From: a virus
Direction: 5' to 3' (one strand)
DNA: 57,964 bases
IMG/VR virus record: IMGVR_UViG_3300020709_000001
Span: 1 to 57,964 of that record
A program made the position numbers and the translations under genes. The notes beneath the pieces were generated by a model. The model did not search any database and was not told the DNA's origin. It was given only the letters and a program-made list of their open reading frames with translations. Numbering within the stretch: the stretch's first letter is position 1; each line of letters opens with the position of its first letter. This document shows positions 1 to 9,666 of the stretch, one piece after another.

Positions 1-106
1 GCTCCAGCACCAAAAGCAGAGTTTTGTGTTCCGCTAGTGTTTGCTTTTAAAGCCGTGTAACCAAAAGCGGTATTATAGTTTCCAGTATTTGCATAAAGAG
101 CCTGAT
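1..106. repeat. Terminal direct repeat (left copy): circular contig overlap
   Basis: Bases 1-106 are identical to 57859-57964. The reading frame of the S74 fibre gene continues across the join (codon made from bases 2, 1 and 57858), so the genome is circular or circularly permuted with a unit length of 57,858 bp. The overlap is most simply an assembly overlap, not a biological terminal repeat. Confidence 0.95.
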
Positions 107-1271
107 AGCCAAAAGCATCAACAGATGAGCCTGTAGTATTGCTGTAAGCTGCTTGATAACCTACTGCTGTGTTATTAGATGCGGTGGTGTTGGCTTGTAG
201 TGCAGAATAACCTAAAGCAGTATTATTTGCACCAGTTGTATTAGCAACTAAAGATTGATAACCTAAAGCAGCATTACTACCACCAGTTGTAGTATTTCCA
301 AGAGAGCTTGTTCCTACGCCTGTGTTTCCACCGCCAGTTGTGTTTCCTCCAAGTGCGCTTGTTCCAACTCCTACATTATTTCCACCAGAAGTTGTAGCTA
401 AACCAGCATTACCACCAACAAAAGTATTATAATCAGCAGTTGAAGCTTTTCCAGCTTGATAACCAATAGCAACTAAATAAGAACCTGTTTGATTGCCGTA
501 TCCTGCTTGAAAACCAACGGCTGTATTGTTTCCAGCAGTAATATTACTATACCCAGCTTGATAACCTACTGCGGTGTTATTAGATGCGGTGGTGTTTGAA
601 CCCAATGCTCCACCACCTATTGCAATGTTAAATGAACCCGTAGTATTTGTATAAAATGCGTAACCTAATACTGTGTTATCAATACCAGTAGTGGTGGCTG
701 AACCAGCAGAATGACCTACAAAAGTAGATGCGTAGTTATCAGAAGCGGTGTTAAAAGACCTACCAGCAACATAACCAATAGCTGTTAAATTACCGCCTGT
801 AGTATTTACAAACCCAGCTTGATAACCGACAACAGTTAATCTAGTTCCAGTTGTAGTTGATTGACCCGCACCACTACCAACGGCAGTATTTGTAGAGCCT
901 GTTGTGTTTGAGGCAAGTGCGCTATTGCCTAACGCTGTATTTGTACTTACACTTCCAGCACCCTTACCAACAGTAAGACCTGATATAGAAGCATCATTAG
1001 CTAATGTTAAGTTGGTTCCGTTAAAGGTCATGTTGGCAGAACCAGCCAATGAGCCGCTAGAGTTGTATTGAACTTGGGTGTTAGAGCCACCTGCAATACC
1101 TGCTCCACCTGCTCCAGCTAAAACTGCAATAGCAGAACCAGTGTTGTAGTAAAGTTTTCCGTCGGTGCTGTTTAGTCCCAGCTCACCAACAGCAAGATTC
1201 CCAGTAGTCGGAGTTGCCGACGCTGTTGTGCTGTGAAACAGAATAATGGGTGTATAACCTGTCTGTGCCAT
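1..1271 (-). CDS. Tail fibre with Peptidase_S74 domain, N-terminal part (continues at 57858)
   Basis: ATG at 1271; the frame stays open to base 1 and continues at 57858 down to 56493, giving an 878-aa protein. The N-terminus (MAQTGYTPIILFHS...) and the following segment GELGLNSTDGKLYY are typical of virion-attachment ends of aquatic phage fibres. From about residue 110 it is built of 14-15-residue repeats of the type NTTASNNTAVGYQAGYSN, like the YadA-head beta-roll repeats of trimeric adhesins. The chaperone domain is in the other piece. The role is host-surface binding, by inference from family. Confidence 0.9.
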   Translation of the reverse strand, partial: MAQTGYTPIILFHSTTASATPTTGNLAVGELGLNSTDGKLYYNTGSAIAVLAGAGGAGIAGGSNTQVQYNSSGSLAGSANMTFNGTNLTLANDASISGLTVGKGAGSVSTNTALGNSALASNTTGSTNTAVGSGAGQSTTTGTRLTVVGYQAGFVNTTGGNLTAIGYVAGRSFNTASDNYASTFVGHSAGSATTTGIDNTVLGYAFYTNTTGSFNIAIGGGALGSNTTASNNTAVGYQAGYSNITAGNNTAVGFQAGYGNQTGSYLVAIGYQAGKASTADYNTFVGGNAGLATTSGGNNVGVGTSALGGNTTGGGNTGVGTSSLGNTTTGGSNAALGYQSLVANTTGANNTALGYSALQANTTASNNTAVGYQAAYSNTTGSSVDAFGYQALYANTGNYNTAFGYTALKANTSGTQNSAFGAG

Positions 1272-1305
1272 ATTTAATCCTTTTGAGTCATTATATCTTT
1301 AAACA

Positions 1306-3621
1306 TTAAAAAGTACCCCCATTGATACCACCTGTAATAGCAGTATTGGTGGCATTGTAAGTAAGACCTGTACTAGTATACTGAGGCTGATTTCCGGTAG
1401 CAGCACTCGCATAAGTAATGTAATTCGTAGCACCTGACCCAGCCGTTAGTGCAAGGTTCGTGGCATTTGTTGCATTTGTTGCATTAGTCACTGCTGTTGT
1501 GCCAATTACTGATACTACTTGAGCAGCGGTTGCAGCGGTAAATGCAGAAGTGCCATTTCCGTAAGCAAGACCTGTAAGAGTTACAACCCCTGTTCCTCCA
1601 TTGCCAACTACTAAAGTACCGCCAAGAGTAATTGCACCTGAAGTCGCAGTCGCTGGAGTCAATCCAGTTGTACCACCACTGAATGTAGTCACAGCCACAC
1701 CACTCAATGTTGACCATTGAGGAGCTGTACCTGATGAAGTCAGAATCTGACCGTTGGTACCGATTGCTAAAGTGTTATACGCGGAAGTGCCATTTCCGTA
1801 AACTAATGATCCCGCAGTCAAGCTGGTTAAACCTGTGCCACCGTTAGCTACTGGAGTCGTGCCGAGTAATGACAAAAGTTGAGCAGTAGTAGCTGCGGTA
1901 GCATAACCAGTAGTATTGTTAGCATAAACAAAACCAGTCAAACCCCCGATTTGAAGGTTAGTAGTGATTAGGTTTGTAAATGATTCAGTGGTTGAGCCAG
2001 GAATCTTCTGCCATGCGCCGTTACTGAATATTGCCCAGTCACCAATGTTCCAGCCTGATACGCCGTTTAAAGTAGTGTTACCAGCAGTCGTTACAACGTA
2101 GTAATAACCAGACGTACCCACGCTAGAAGTCAAAGTAGGACTATTGGTGTTGGCGTTCCATGTACCTTGATAGGCGGGAGCATTGCTAGCTTGAGTGCTG
2201 ATTGAAGTTACTTGACCTTGGGCATTAACTGTCAAAACAGGAATGACGGAAGATGAGCCGTATGTACCGGCTGTAACGCCACTATTTGCAATTGCAATAG
2301 TAACCGGTGATGAACCGTTAAAGCTCGTACCAGACAACCCTGTGCCTATTGTTAATGCATTTGTTGTTGATGCGGTAACTGTTGTAGAGCCACCCAAACT
2401 GACCGCATTTCCATTAATAGTGATTGAACTATTGGTCAATCCACTATTCGGAATATTAGTAAACGTATTTGTGGAGCCACTGATTGACTTATTGGTCAAT
2501 GTTTGAGTGCCAGTCAAAGTAGCAACAGTACTATCAATACTGATTGTTCTAGCTACAGAACCATCGTATGTGGTTCCAGAATTTAGTTGCAAACCAGTGC
2601 TAACAGTTAATGGGTTTGTAGCAGTTGCAGTAATGGTTCCGCTAGCACCTAAAGCAACTGTTACACCATTGTATGTGACTTGTGGGTTTGCAATCTGAGC
2701 ATTTGTAACCGTGCCGCTTAAAGCAGTTGTGGGAATTGTGGTTGATGCAGTCATGGCAGATATGCCATTTCCATACACATAACCAGTTAAGGTGGTTGCC
2801 CCTGTACCGCCATTAGCAACATTTAATGTACCACCAAGGACGATAGCACCAGTACTTGCAAAATTAGGAGTAAAACCAGTAGTGCCTGCACTAAAACTTG
2901 AAACACCAGCACCAGAAATAATGGTTCCCCAATTACTGTTTGCATAAGCTTCTAAAGAGTTTAAGTCTGTATTGTAACGAAGCATTCCGTTGACAGGGCT
3001 TGCCGCTCTTGCTGCAGTTCCTCCACTAGGCACAGTGACACTAGCTGCACCAGGAAGCACAGGATTGCTTGCTAAACCTATGATCGGATTGGTATTTCCG
3101 TTTAATACAGAAATCTGATTGGTTGTTCCTGCAACAGTAGCTACTGAAATTGTAGTTCCGTTGGTCTGTAATAATCCTGTACCGGAAGTAGTTGCAAGAG
3201 CTTGTACTAATCCCGTAAGTGCAAATGTAGGATTGCCACTGACACCATTACCATTTGAAATACTAAGACCTGAACCAGATGCAGTTAGTGTTCTACTAGC
3301 AACTGTTGAGCCTGTGTTCTTAACTATGATGCCTTGAGAGGCATTCTCTAAACTGCCTGATACTCCATTCAAGAAGATATTGTAAATGCCTCCAGAACCT
3401 CCGTCAGAGGATCCTAGGCCTAATCCTGTACCGATGTATCGACTATTTGGAAGAGTGGGCTGAGCAGTAACAGTTAAGAAAGTTTGAGTTAAAGACGGAC
3501 TAGCAGTAATTGCACTAACAGTAGTCTGTACCGTTTGTCCATTTTGGACTATTGGTACTAACTCAGAGCCAGTAATGGCAGTCTGTGCTGGTGGAAGCTG
3601 CGAGATTCTTATATTTGCCAT
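1306..3621 (-). CDS. Large tail fibre or tail-associated structural protein
   Basis: 771 aa, very rich in Gly, Thr, Ser, Asn and Ala. The start (MANIRISQLPPAQTAITGSE) and the many VANGGTG...LTGYVYGNG segments are typical of long beta-structured fibres of uncultured tailed phages. There is no enzymatic motif. It ends in GGINGGTF, matching the end of the 406-aa fibre at 51020-52240. It sits between the S74 fibre and the zinc-finger-like protein in the virion operon. Receptor binding is inferred. Confidence 0.75.
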   Translation of the reverse strand: MANIRISQLPPAQTAITGSELVPIVQNGQTVQTTVSAITASPSLTQTFLTVTAQPTLPNSRYIGTGLGLGSSDGGSGGIYNIFLNGVSGSLENASQGIIVKNTGSTVASRTLTASGSGLSISNGNGVSGNPTFALTGLVQALATTSGTGLLQTNGTTISVATVAGTTNQISVLNGNTNPIIGLASNPVLPGAASVTVPSGGTAARAASPVNGMLRYNTDLNSLEAYANSNWGTIISGAGVSSFSAGTTGFTPNFASTGAIVLGGTLNVANGGTGATTLTGYVYGNGISAMTASTTIPTTALSGTVTNAQIANPQVTYNGVTVALGASGTITATATNPLTVSTGLQLNSGTTYDGSVARTISIDSTVATLTGTQTLTNKSISGSTNTFTNIPNSGLTNSSITINGNAVSLGGSTTVTASTTNALTIGTGLSGTSFNGSSPVTIAIANSGVTAGTYGSSSVIPVLTVNAQGQVTSISTQASNAPAYQGTWNANTNSPTLTSSVGTSGYYYVVTTAGNTTLNGVSGWNIGDWAIFSNGAWQKIPGSTTESFTNLITTNLQIGGLTGFVYANNTTGYATAATTAQLLSLLGTTPVANGGTGLTSLTAGSLVYGNGTSAYNTLAIGTNGQILTSSGTAPQWSTLSGVAVTTFSGGTTGLTPATATSGAITLGGTLVVGNGGTGVVTLTGLAYGNGTSAFTAATAAQVVSVIGTTAVTNATNATNATNLALTAGSGATNYITYASAATGNQPQYTSTGLTYNATNTAITGGINGGTF

Positions 3622-3623
3622 AA

Positions 3624-3998
3624 TTAGGGACTCAAATTGTCGAGGTTTCCGCTTATTGTATCCTCTGACTGCTCAGGTGCAATTCCCCACTCACCAGCAG
3701 TAGACGGAAGTGTTGGATCTTGATTTACATCATTTACAATATTAGGATCAGTTGTTAATGCATCATTATCTGGATTAAGCGGTGCATCAGGACGTGGAAA
3801 CCGAATCGAGATCTTTTCAGGCTGTCTTGCAGGCAGTCTATAGGGATCACGCTCATCATTGCAACCAAAATTACATACTCTTAACCCAGGAATATTTCTA
3901 TCATTACTAATATCATCATAGGCACGTTTCATCTTACACCTATCGCAGATAGCGATACTGAGTACTGTATTGCCACGAGTGTCTAACCAGATGCTCAT
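3624..3998 (-). CDS. Small virion-operon protein with four-cysteine zinc-finger-like site
   Basis: 124 aa. Near the N-terminus it has CDRC (about residues 18-21) and CNFGC (about 42-46), the spacing of a treble-clef or ribbon zinc site, followed by a Pro/Asp-rich tail. Its start codon overlaps the stop of the upstream adaptor gene (ATGA), indicating translational coupling. It probably belongs to the head-tail junction set, but no function is known. Confidence 0.65.
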   Translation of the reverse strand: MSIWLDTRGNTVLSIAICDRCKMKRAYDDISNDRNIPGLRVCNFGCNDERDPYRLPARQPEKISIRFPRPDAPLNPDNDALTTDPNIVNDVNQDPTLPSTAGEWGIAPEQSEDTISGNLDNLSP

Positions 3999-5053
3999 TT
4001 TGTATAAGGACTTATGTTAGGTGCAAAGTAAATAGGAGACTTGTCACGCTCTTCTTGCTCAGCCATCATCCAGTATTTTTCAGCTTGCTGTTCACAATAC
4101 ACAATTCTTGTAGGCTCTACATTTGGTAATTCCATAGCCATTTGATGAGCTAGCATATTCTGTACTGCTAAGTACCATCTTTGAGGAATCTCAATAGATC
4201 CAGATAAAGCGCCTACATCTTGAATATATCTGTGAGCCCAAACTACGATTTGTGGCGAATAGATTTGAGGTGCAGGCCATAAGTACATAGCAGGTTGAGG
4301 AATATTCCTGTCAAACCAGTATTGCAAAGGGTAGTTATTAGTAAAATTTTTGTTCGGCAAGTTGGTGTAATCATCACGATTCATTCTAGCCATTGGAATT
4401 TCAGTAGCGTTGGATCCAAACACTACTTGATATACACCCATATTAATACCAGATGTCTGCTGAATTCTCCAATATGGAACATTAGCAGAAGGATCAAGGT
4501 CATAATACAGCCATGTCCCTGAGACCCAGTTCGTGGCACCAGGGCTATACGCAGTTGTCCAGTTGGTGCCATCATTTGAGTATTGAATCTGTATTGTTAC
4601 AGACCCACTGACAGCAGGTAAAATACCTACAGTTCCAATATAGACATTCTGCCCAGATCCGTTGTTAATTCCAATAGAGCTTGTGTTATTTGTACATTGG
4701 CAAATATTGGTGTACTGACCATCAAATGCATATGAGCCATTACCAGTGGTGGAATATCCGCCTGTAGTGTTCTGAGTAACAGTTCGATAGTTGGCATTTA
4801 GCACGTCAACTACCCCTGTATTCAGATAGTACTGATAATGATCAGGAATTAATCCAAGTACATACTTTTGAATGCACCAATACTGAATACCTCTATTTGC
4901 CAGATTTGACAATAGATAGTACAGACTCTGAGTAGCAGCATTGACTTGCTCAACTGTCAAGTCTTCTGCTAATTTACCTGCTCGCCGAGCACCACTATCA
5001 ATAAGTTGTTGAACAGTGATAACGGTTTGGCTTACTGTTCCGCTTGTACTCAT
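3995..5053 (-). CDS. Head-tail adaptor-like protein with inserted discoidin-like domain
   Basis: 352 aa from the ATG at 5053, which overlaps the previous stop as TAATG; an in-frame ATG at 5059 is the alternative. The N-terminal helical part (about residues 10-60) and the C-terminal part with PAPQIYSPQIVVWAHRYI and the terminal helices resemble phage adaptor or tail-tubular proteins of the gp4/gp11 type. Between them (about 95-215) is a beta-rich segment with FDGQYTN, IQYSNDGTNW and YWRIQ, as in F5/8 type C (discoidin) carbohydrate-binding domains. The adaptor role is inferred from context. Confidence 0.65.
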   Translation of the reverse strand: MSTSGTVSQTVITVQQLIDSGARRAGKLAEDLTVEQVNAATQSLYYLLSNLANRGIQYWCIQKYVLGLIPDHYQYYLNTGVVDVLNANYRTVTQNTTGGYSTTGNGSYAFDGQYTNICQCTNNTSSIGINNGSGQNVYIGTVGILPAVSGSVTIQIQYSNDGTNWTTAYSPGATNWVSGTWLYYDLDPSANVPYWRIQQTSGINMGVYQVVFGSNATEIPMARMNRDDYTNLPNKNFTNNYPLQYWFDRNIPQPAMYLWPAPQIYSPQIVVWAHRYIQDVGALSGSIEIPQRWYLAVQNMLAHQMAMELPNVEPTRIVYCEQQAEKYWMMAEQEERDKSPIYFAPNISPYTK

Positions 5054-5622
5054 TACCACCCTTTTATGTTGTGCTTTTTAGGTTTACCACCGTCTTTACA
5101 ATGCCAACTTTTCAAGGATGCTGCTTTTCGTGTAGGCCGTCCTTTTTCATCTTTCATAGGACCTTTCATGCCTGACATTCTGGCACAAAATGAATCATGT
5201 CTAGGACCACTTGCTTGTGGCGGTTTTAAATGACTACCTGTTTCACGATTCACTTTTGCTCGACCTTTTGCAGTAAGGCCAGCACCTTGATTAGTAGGCT
5301 TCTTTTCACCGCGTTTAATAGACAACTTAACATCACCGCCATGAGCCATCTTCTTAGACTGTGAATGCTTTAAATCATAATCTGTTGGAGCACCTTTACT
5401 TCCGGGCTTTCTCATATGCTCACCAGAACCATGCTTAATCCGTTCTTGCTTAGCATGAATATTTGCCCATAAACCAGGTAGTTTGCCACCGTCTTTCTTC
5501 TTAACAGACCGTTTTACAGAATAAGCAATGGCAACTGCTTGTTTTACAGGTTTACCTGCATGCACTTCTGCAGCTACATTCTTACTAAATGCTTTTGGGG
5601 ATTTAGATTTGATGAGTGGCAT
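5053..5622 (-). CDS. Basic virion-operon protein with DUF6321-like C-terminus
   Basis: 189 aa, strongly basic (Lys/Arg/Gly). The N-terminal 40 residues (MPLIKSKSPKAFSKNVAAEV) form one module. The C-terminal part with GAGLTAKGRAKVNRETGS and SFCARMSGMKGPMKD matches what I recall as DUF6321, common in phage virion operons. It contains KKDGGK, AHGGD and KDGGKPKK motifs that recur in other proteins of this operon. The function is unknown; binding DNA or the capsid interior is a possibility. Confidence 0.6.
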   Translation of the reverse strand: MPLIKSKSPKAFSKNVAAEVHAGKPVKQAVAIAYSVKRSVKKKDGGKLPGLWANIHAKQERIKHGSGEHMRKPGSKGAPTDYDLKHSQSKKMAHGGDVKLSIKRGEKKPTNQGAGLTAKGRAKVNRETGSHLKPPQASGPRHDSFCARMSGMKGPMKDEKGRPTRKAASLKSWHCKDGGKPKKHNIKGW

Positions 5623-5624
5623 GA

Positions 5625-6407
5625 TTATGGGAATGCTGGGTTAACGTTATTGTTATTTGCAATTAATTTACCTGTGACGATTACTCCAGCAGCAATTGTT
5701 CCTGTACTAGTAATTAACTGCCATTGAATATCTGTCTTTTCACTATATGCAAATGGGTCTGATGCACGTGATGCCGTATAAATTGAAACAAATGGTTGTT
5801 GTAATACAGTTAGCTTCACACCAGTTACATTATTAATTGCCTGAACTTTATACGTAATAATTGTACTTCCTGTATAGCTATTTGAAGTATTTACTTCAGC
5901 TAAATCTAAATAAAATGTATAACCGGCAGGAACAGTGTATATCGTACTTTGTGACTTACCTATACCTGCATTAATTTGTGCAACTATGTTAGAAGATTGC
6001 TTAAGAGTAATTGTACCTACATTGGTCGTTTGACCTGTGCCGGGTGACGTCATTAGCAAACTATTGACTCTAAAATAGCTATTAACTGTCGTAACACCAG
6101 CAGTACCGTTTAGCGCCAAAGTTTCAGAAATTGGATTAAAGCTTGAATCCAATCCACTAATAAATATTTTAGCACTTGTATCATCAGATGCTGACGTACT
6201 TACAAGCGTTAAAGTAGATGCTGATGTAATGTATGTATAAGTTGATGCATTTTCCCAAATAGGAATTGATGTTGTAGTTACTGATGACTGATAACCAAAC
6301 AAACTTACCACACTATGGCCCATAATCTGACCACGAGCCACTTGCAAATCAAATGGTTCATATCGACCAGCACGTGTGACTGAAGCGACAATATTATTAT
6401 TGCTCAT
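5625..6407 (-). CDS. Beta-rich virion structural protein
   Basis: 260 aa, rich in Ser/Thr with alternating hydrophobics, suggesting beta-sandwich structure, and no catalytic motif. It contains VPAGYTFYLDLAEVNTSN, similar in type to phage head or tail decoration proteins. It lies between the His-rich protein and the DUF6321 protein. I assign it as structural from composition and operon position only. Confidence 0.55.
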   Translation of the reverse strand: MSNNNIVASVTRAGRYEPFDLQVARGQIMGHSVVSLFGYQSSVTTTSIPIWENASTYTYITSASTLTLVSTSASDDTSAKIFISGLDSSFNPISETLALNGTAGVTTVNSYFRVNSLLMTSPGTGQTTNVGTITLKQSSNIVAQINAGIGKSQSTIYTVPAGYTFYLDLAEVNTSNSYTGSTIITYKVQAINNVTGVKLTVLQQPFVSIYTASRASDPFAYSEKTDIQWQLITSTGTIAAGVIVTGKLIANNNNVNPAFP

Positions 6408-6450
6408 AAATTCTCCAATTTAAAAAGCGGGGGATTGCTCCCCCAACCTT

Positions 6451-7620
6451 TTAGTAATTACACTTAGCCTTGCCACCCATTTTATGGTGTTTAGCATGAC
6501 CACCATGTTTCATAGGATGACCGTCGATCTTGTCATGACCATGCGAATGCTTTGCAGCATGTTTGTGCATATGGGTATGACCAGAATCATGATGACCATG
6601 AGTAGTGTGATGAGCAACATGACCATGGTGCTTAACATGTCCACCTTTTTTGTAGCCAGCTGGTCCTTCTTTAATTTCACCAGTTCCAGCTTTCTTGGTA
6701 GGCATTTTAGCGCCGTCTTTCATGTCATTCAAGTAGCGTTTAGCAACATTCTGCGATACAGTACCGCCTTTTGCATAATGCTTCTTGCTATGACCGCCAT
6801 GTTTATAACCAACACCTTCTACTCCACCTGTCTTGGTGTGAAAAGACTTAGTCTGTTTAGCTTCATGAACTTTATCTTGCACATCAATTTTTGGCTTCAA
6901 TGCACCACGATCTTGAAAACGATCACCTTTAGCTGCCAAAGCTTGACCGCCTTTAGCATAGTGATGTTTAGCATGACCGCCACGTTTCAATTGCTTACCG
7001 CCTTCGTGATCAACAGGGCTTGTACCGCCTGCAGCCATTTTAGCCATGTGCTTGTGATGCTCATGCATTTTGTGATGATGCATAGATCCGCCTTCTGCAT
7101 GTTTAGCTTTGTGATGCTTAGCCATTGCTTTGTGGTGTGCATGTGAGCCTTCAGGATGACCAGAAATACGATGAGCTTTACCACCGTGCTTGTAGCCAGG
7201 TCCTTCAATACCACCAGATGTGCCTTTGTGATGAGGTTTACCTTCACCTAGCAAACCGCCAACCGGAGGATTGTACATACCTGCTTTACCGCCTGCTTTT
7301 AAGCCACGATGAGCTTTACTAGCTTTCATGCTTTCATGATGCTTAAGTTCTTTTTCAATCTTATTCATTTCATGCATTTCTGCTTTGTGCTCTTTACCAC
7401 TTTCAGCTTTACCACCTTTTTTGCGCTGAAGAAGGGCACCAGTTGGCATAGGAGGGCGACGTCCCATTACAGGACGAGGTGCCATTGCCATCATTGGATT
7501 TCCGCCCATGGCCATATGCTTCTTGTGCGCATGACCACCTTTTTTCATACCTTTACCTGCTTCATCAGCAGAAGGCTCGGTAGTCATTTCTTTTGGTTCA
7601 CGACTAAATTTTGTTGCCAT
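6451..7620 (-). CDS. Extremely His/Lys/Gly-rich repeat protein of the virion operon
   Basis: 389 aa. Short repeats of the form K(K/H)GGHxKxHYAKGG recur about every 40-60 residues (KRGGHAKHHYAKGG, KHGGHSKKHYAKGG, KKGGHVKHHGH, KHGGHAKHHKMGGK). Composition is dominated by His, Lys, Gly and Ala. The good ribosome binding site, operon position and conserved repeat spacing argue that it is real. It could bind metal or nucleic acid or be an internal capsid component; none of these is shown by sequence. A long open frame on the opposite strand is a composition shadow. Confidence 0.65.
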   Translation of the reverse strand: MATKFSREPKEMTTEPSADEAGKGMKKGGHAHKKHMAMGGNPMMAMAPRPVMGRRPPMPTGALLQRKKGGKAESGKEHKAEMHEMNKIEKELKHHESMKASKAHRGLKAGGKAGMYNPPVGGLLGEGKPHHKGTSGGIEGPGYKHGGKAHRISGHPEGSHAHHKAMAKHHKAKHAEGGSMHHHKMHEHHKHMAKMAAGGTSPVDHEGGKQLKRGGHAKHHYAKGGQALAAKGDRFQDRGALKPKIDVQDKVHEAKQTKSFHTKTGGVEGVGYKHGGHSKKHYAKGGTVSQNVAKRYLNDMKDGAKMPTKKAGTGEIKEGPAGYKKGGHVKHHGHVAHHTTHGHHDSGHTHMHKHAAKHSHGHDKIDGHPMKHGGHAKHHKMGGKAKCNY

Positions 7621-7636
7621 GATTAATTTCTCCTAA

Positions 7637-8665
7637 TTAGGCTTGAGTAACGCCAAGAGCGCCAGTTTGAGTAGCGTTTGGACCTACTGCAATTGCAGGC
7701 ATATAAATACCCATTACCAAACGATAAGTACCATTAGCATTTGAGCTAGGAGCATAAGTTCCACGCACATCACCAGTGGTTGAAGTTGCAGTACCTTGTA
7801 CAGCGGCTACAAAAGTTCCTGCATCGTTTGCAATAGATTGAGCCCAACCAATATCAGCAATATAAGCCGCATCTGTTGCACGAACTGGCAAACCGTAGAT
7901 ATTAGATACGCCAGCGGAAACAGTATTGGTATTGCTTACGCTTGGAGTAATGGAAACAACAGTCTTGAATGCTTTTTTACCATTTGTGGTGGTAGAAGCA
8001 GTTACAGGAACGCTAATTGCTTCAGTCATTGCTTGACCGTAAATGTCATAACCAGACACAGTAAATACAGAAGCTGTAATTGTAGAACCACCAGTTGTAA
8101 TTGAAATAGTACGAGCTACATCAAGTTGATAAATGGTTGTACCAGCAGTATTTGTAGTCTTAGTTACGCCTGTACCTGAACCTACGGACAATGTCATAGC
8201 TGTGCTTGCTGTGGTAGCTTGAGAAGCTGCTAAGGCAGTTGCAGAAGGAGCAGATGGGCAAATATCGAATACATAAACACGACCTAATGGACCTACGCCT
8301 TGACCCATTGGGGAAGGATAAGAATTGATTGGTGTGCCTAAAGTTAAAGTTACAGTAACCGTACCAGAGCCAGAAGCGCTATTAAGGATAGCTGTATTAA
8401 GTGTTCCAATAGGAGGGGTTGTGTAAGCACCACCAGTTGAAACGGTAACAGTTTGAACAATTCCAGCTGATACGGTTGCTACAGTCAATACTGTAGGTGT
8501 ACCTGTACCGCCTAGAACTTGAAGGGTATCACCAACTGCATAACCACTAGAACCACCTGAAACTATGGTAGCAGCGGTAGCCGCGGTTGTATACATAAGG
8601 TACGCATCTGTACCCATGTAAGCTTGAGCTGAACCCAAGTATAAATCATCACTAAATTGTGGCAT
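7637..8665 (-). CDS. Virion structural protein downstream of the major capsid gene
   Basis: 342 aa from the ATG at 8665, which has GGAG eight bases upstream; the frame is open further upstream but overlaps the capsid gene end without a ribosome binding site. The N-terminus MPQFSDDLYLGSAQAYMG is followed by low-complexity Thr/Ser/Gly/Val-rich beta segments, including GDTLQVLGGTG. It follows the capsid gene, so it is probably a capsid decoration or head fibre protein. Confidence 0.6.
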   Translation of the reverse strand: MPQFSDDLYLGSAQAYMGTDAYLMYTTAATAATIVSGGSSGYAVGDTLQVLGGTGTPTVLTVATVSAGIVQTVTVSTGGAYTTPPIGTLNTAILNSASGSGTVTVTLTLGTPINSYPSPMGQGVGPLGRVYVFDICPSAPSATALAASQATTASTAMTLSVGSGTGVTKTTNTAGTTIYQLDVARTISITTGGSTITASVFTVSGYDIYGQAMTEAISVPVTASTTTNGKKAFKTVVSITPSVSNTNTVSAGVSNIYGLPVRATDAAYIADIGWAQSIANDAGTFVAAVQGTATSTTGDVRGTYAPSSNANGTYRLVMGIYMPAIAVGPNATQTGALGVTQA

Positions 8666-8735
8666 GTTGTCTGCTCCATGAAAAGTATGACAAATGAAGT
8701 GGGGAGTTAAGGTCTCCCCACATAACCTTAGAACA

Positions 8736-9650
8736 TTAGGCTCCTGGAGTTCCCCACATAGCACGTGGATCAGTCCAACCTACCTGATAACGCTCAGTTG
8801 CTTTATAACGCATAGAGTCGGTTTCGAAGTCGCCTTCCATAGTCTTCTCTAATGCACGACGCATCAACAGTTTCATACCTTCTGGCGCATCTGATTGAAT
8901 CCACCAGTTAGTAGAAGATGTCAAACGGCTAATAACCGAGGCACCTTCTGGCAACAAACCAATCGATTTAATTGGGTTGATGTCATTGTTAGCAGTACCA
9001 GTACGTAATACGCTCTTCAGCAATACTTCTGCTTGGAACACGTTACCCGGTGCTACAACTAACTTAAGTGGTTGCAAACGGATTTTCTTACCATTGTTGT
9101 CAACAGCTAGACGCAATTGAATTAACATTTGCTCCAACGAAGTCTGAGACAAAGCAGCAGCAGTATTTAACTGATTGCTGAATGAACCAGCTGCAATTGG
9201 GTGTGCAGTGTTAATTAAAGATACGCCATCACCGCCAACATATGAAGAGTTAAATGCACGGTTCAATACGTTAGCGCATAGCAATTCTTTGGTTTCCACC
9301 AAAGATTGTGCCAAGTGCTTCGCATATACCTGACCAATACGGATGTGATCACCGTCTTCAACCAATACTTTGGTCAAAGCAAATGCCAATCCAAATACTT
9401 GGTAGACATAGCGTTGTAAGAACAGAACACCACCTTGTTGATAGGTTACAGGGCTGCCGTCAGGTAACTGAGGAGCTGCACCAAAACCATACAACACTGG
9501 TTCTTCGTGGTAGTTACGTGGAATACCAGCTTGCTCACGGAATACAGTGCTCCATTCGTCAGCACGTTGGTCATACACACCATCAAAGGACTCGTTCAAA
9601 ATAGGTTCAACTATCGAACGGAAGTCCGTACTTCTCATCGGGGCTGCCAT
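8736..9650 (-). CDS. Major capsid protein
   Basis: 304 aa. The sequence (MRSTDFRSIVEPILNESFDG, later AHPIAAGSFSNQ, QPLKLVVAPGNVFQAEVLL and WWIQSDAPEGMKLLMRR) has the pattern of HK97-fold major capsid proteins of many podo- and siphoviruses: an N-terminal helix, a central P-domain-like part with LVVAP, and a C-terminal strand. The position after scaffold (10839-11828) and two small head proteins supports this. It has a strong upstream AGGAGA. Identification is by family resemblance and context, with no database check. Confidence 0.85.
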   Translation of the reverse strand: MAAPMRSTDFRSIVEPILNESFDGVYDQRADEWSTVFREQAGIPRNYHEEPVLYGFGAAPQLPDGSPVTYQQGGVLFLQRYVYQVFGLAFALTKVLVEDGDHIRIGQVYAKHLAQSLVETKELLCANVLNRAFNSSYVGGDGVSLINTAHPIAAGSFSNQLNTAAALSQTSLEQMLIQLRLAVDNNGKKIRLQPLKLVVAPGNVFQAEVLLKSVLRTGTANNDINPIKSIGLLPEGASVISRLTSSTNWWIQSDAPEGMKLLMRRALEKTMEGDFETDSMRYKATERYQVGWTDPRAMWGTPGA

Positions 9651-9666
9651 TTGTCAGTCTCCTATA

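Noticed and set aside
1-1271. Regular short repeats resembling a CRISPR array or a non-coding repeat region
   Set aside because: They translate in one frame into adhesin-type repeats, vary in third positions and have no constant spacer structure.
1306-3621. Variable-looking fibre as target of a diversity-generating retroelement
   Set aside because: No reverse transcriptase gene and no template repeat were found in the window.
6484-7146. Open frame of 220 codons on the plus strand
   Set aside because: It is the complement of the His/Lys-rich gene; its Met/Phe/Thr composition mirrors His and Lys codons and it lacks a ribosome binding site in a sensible place.
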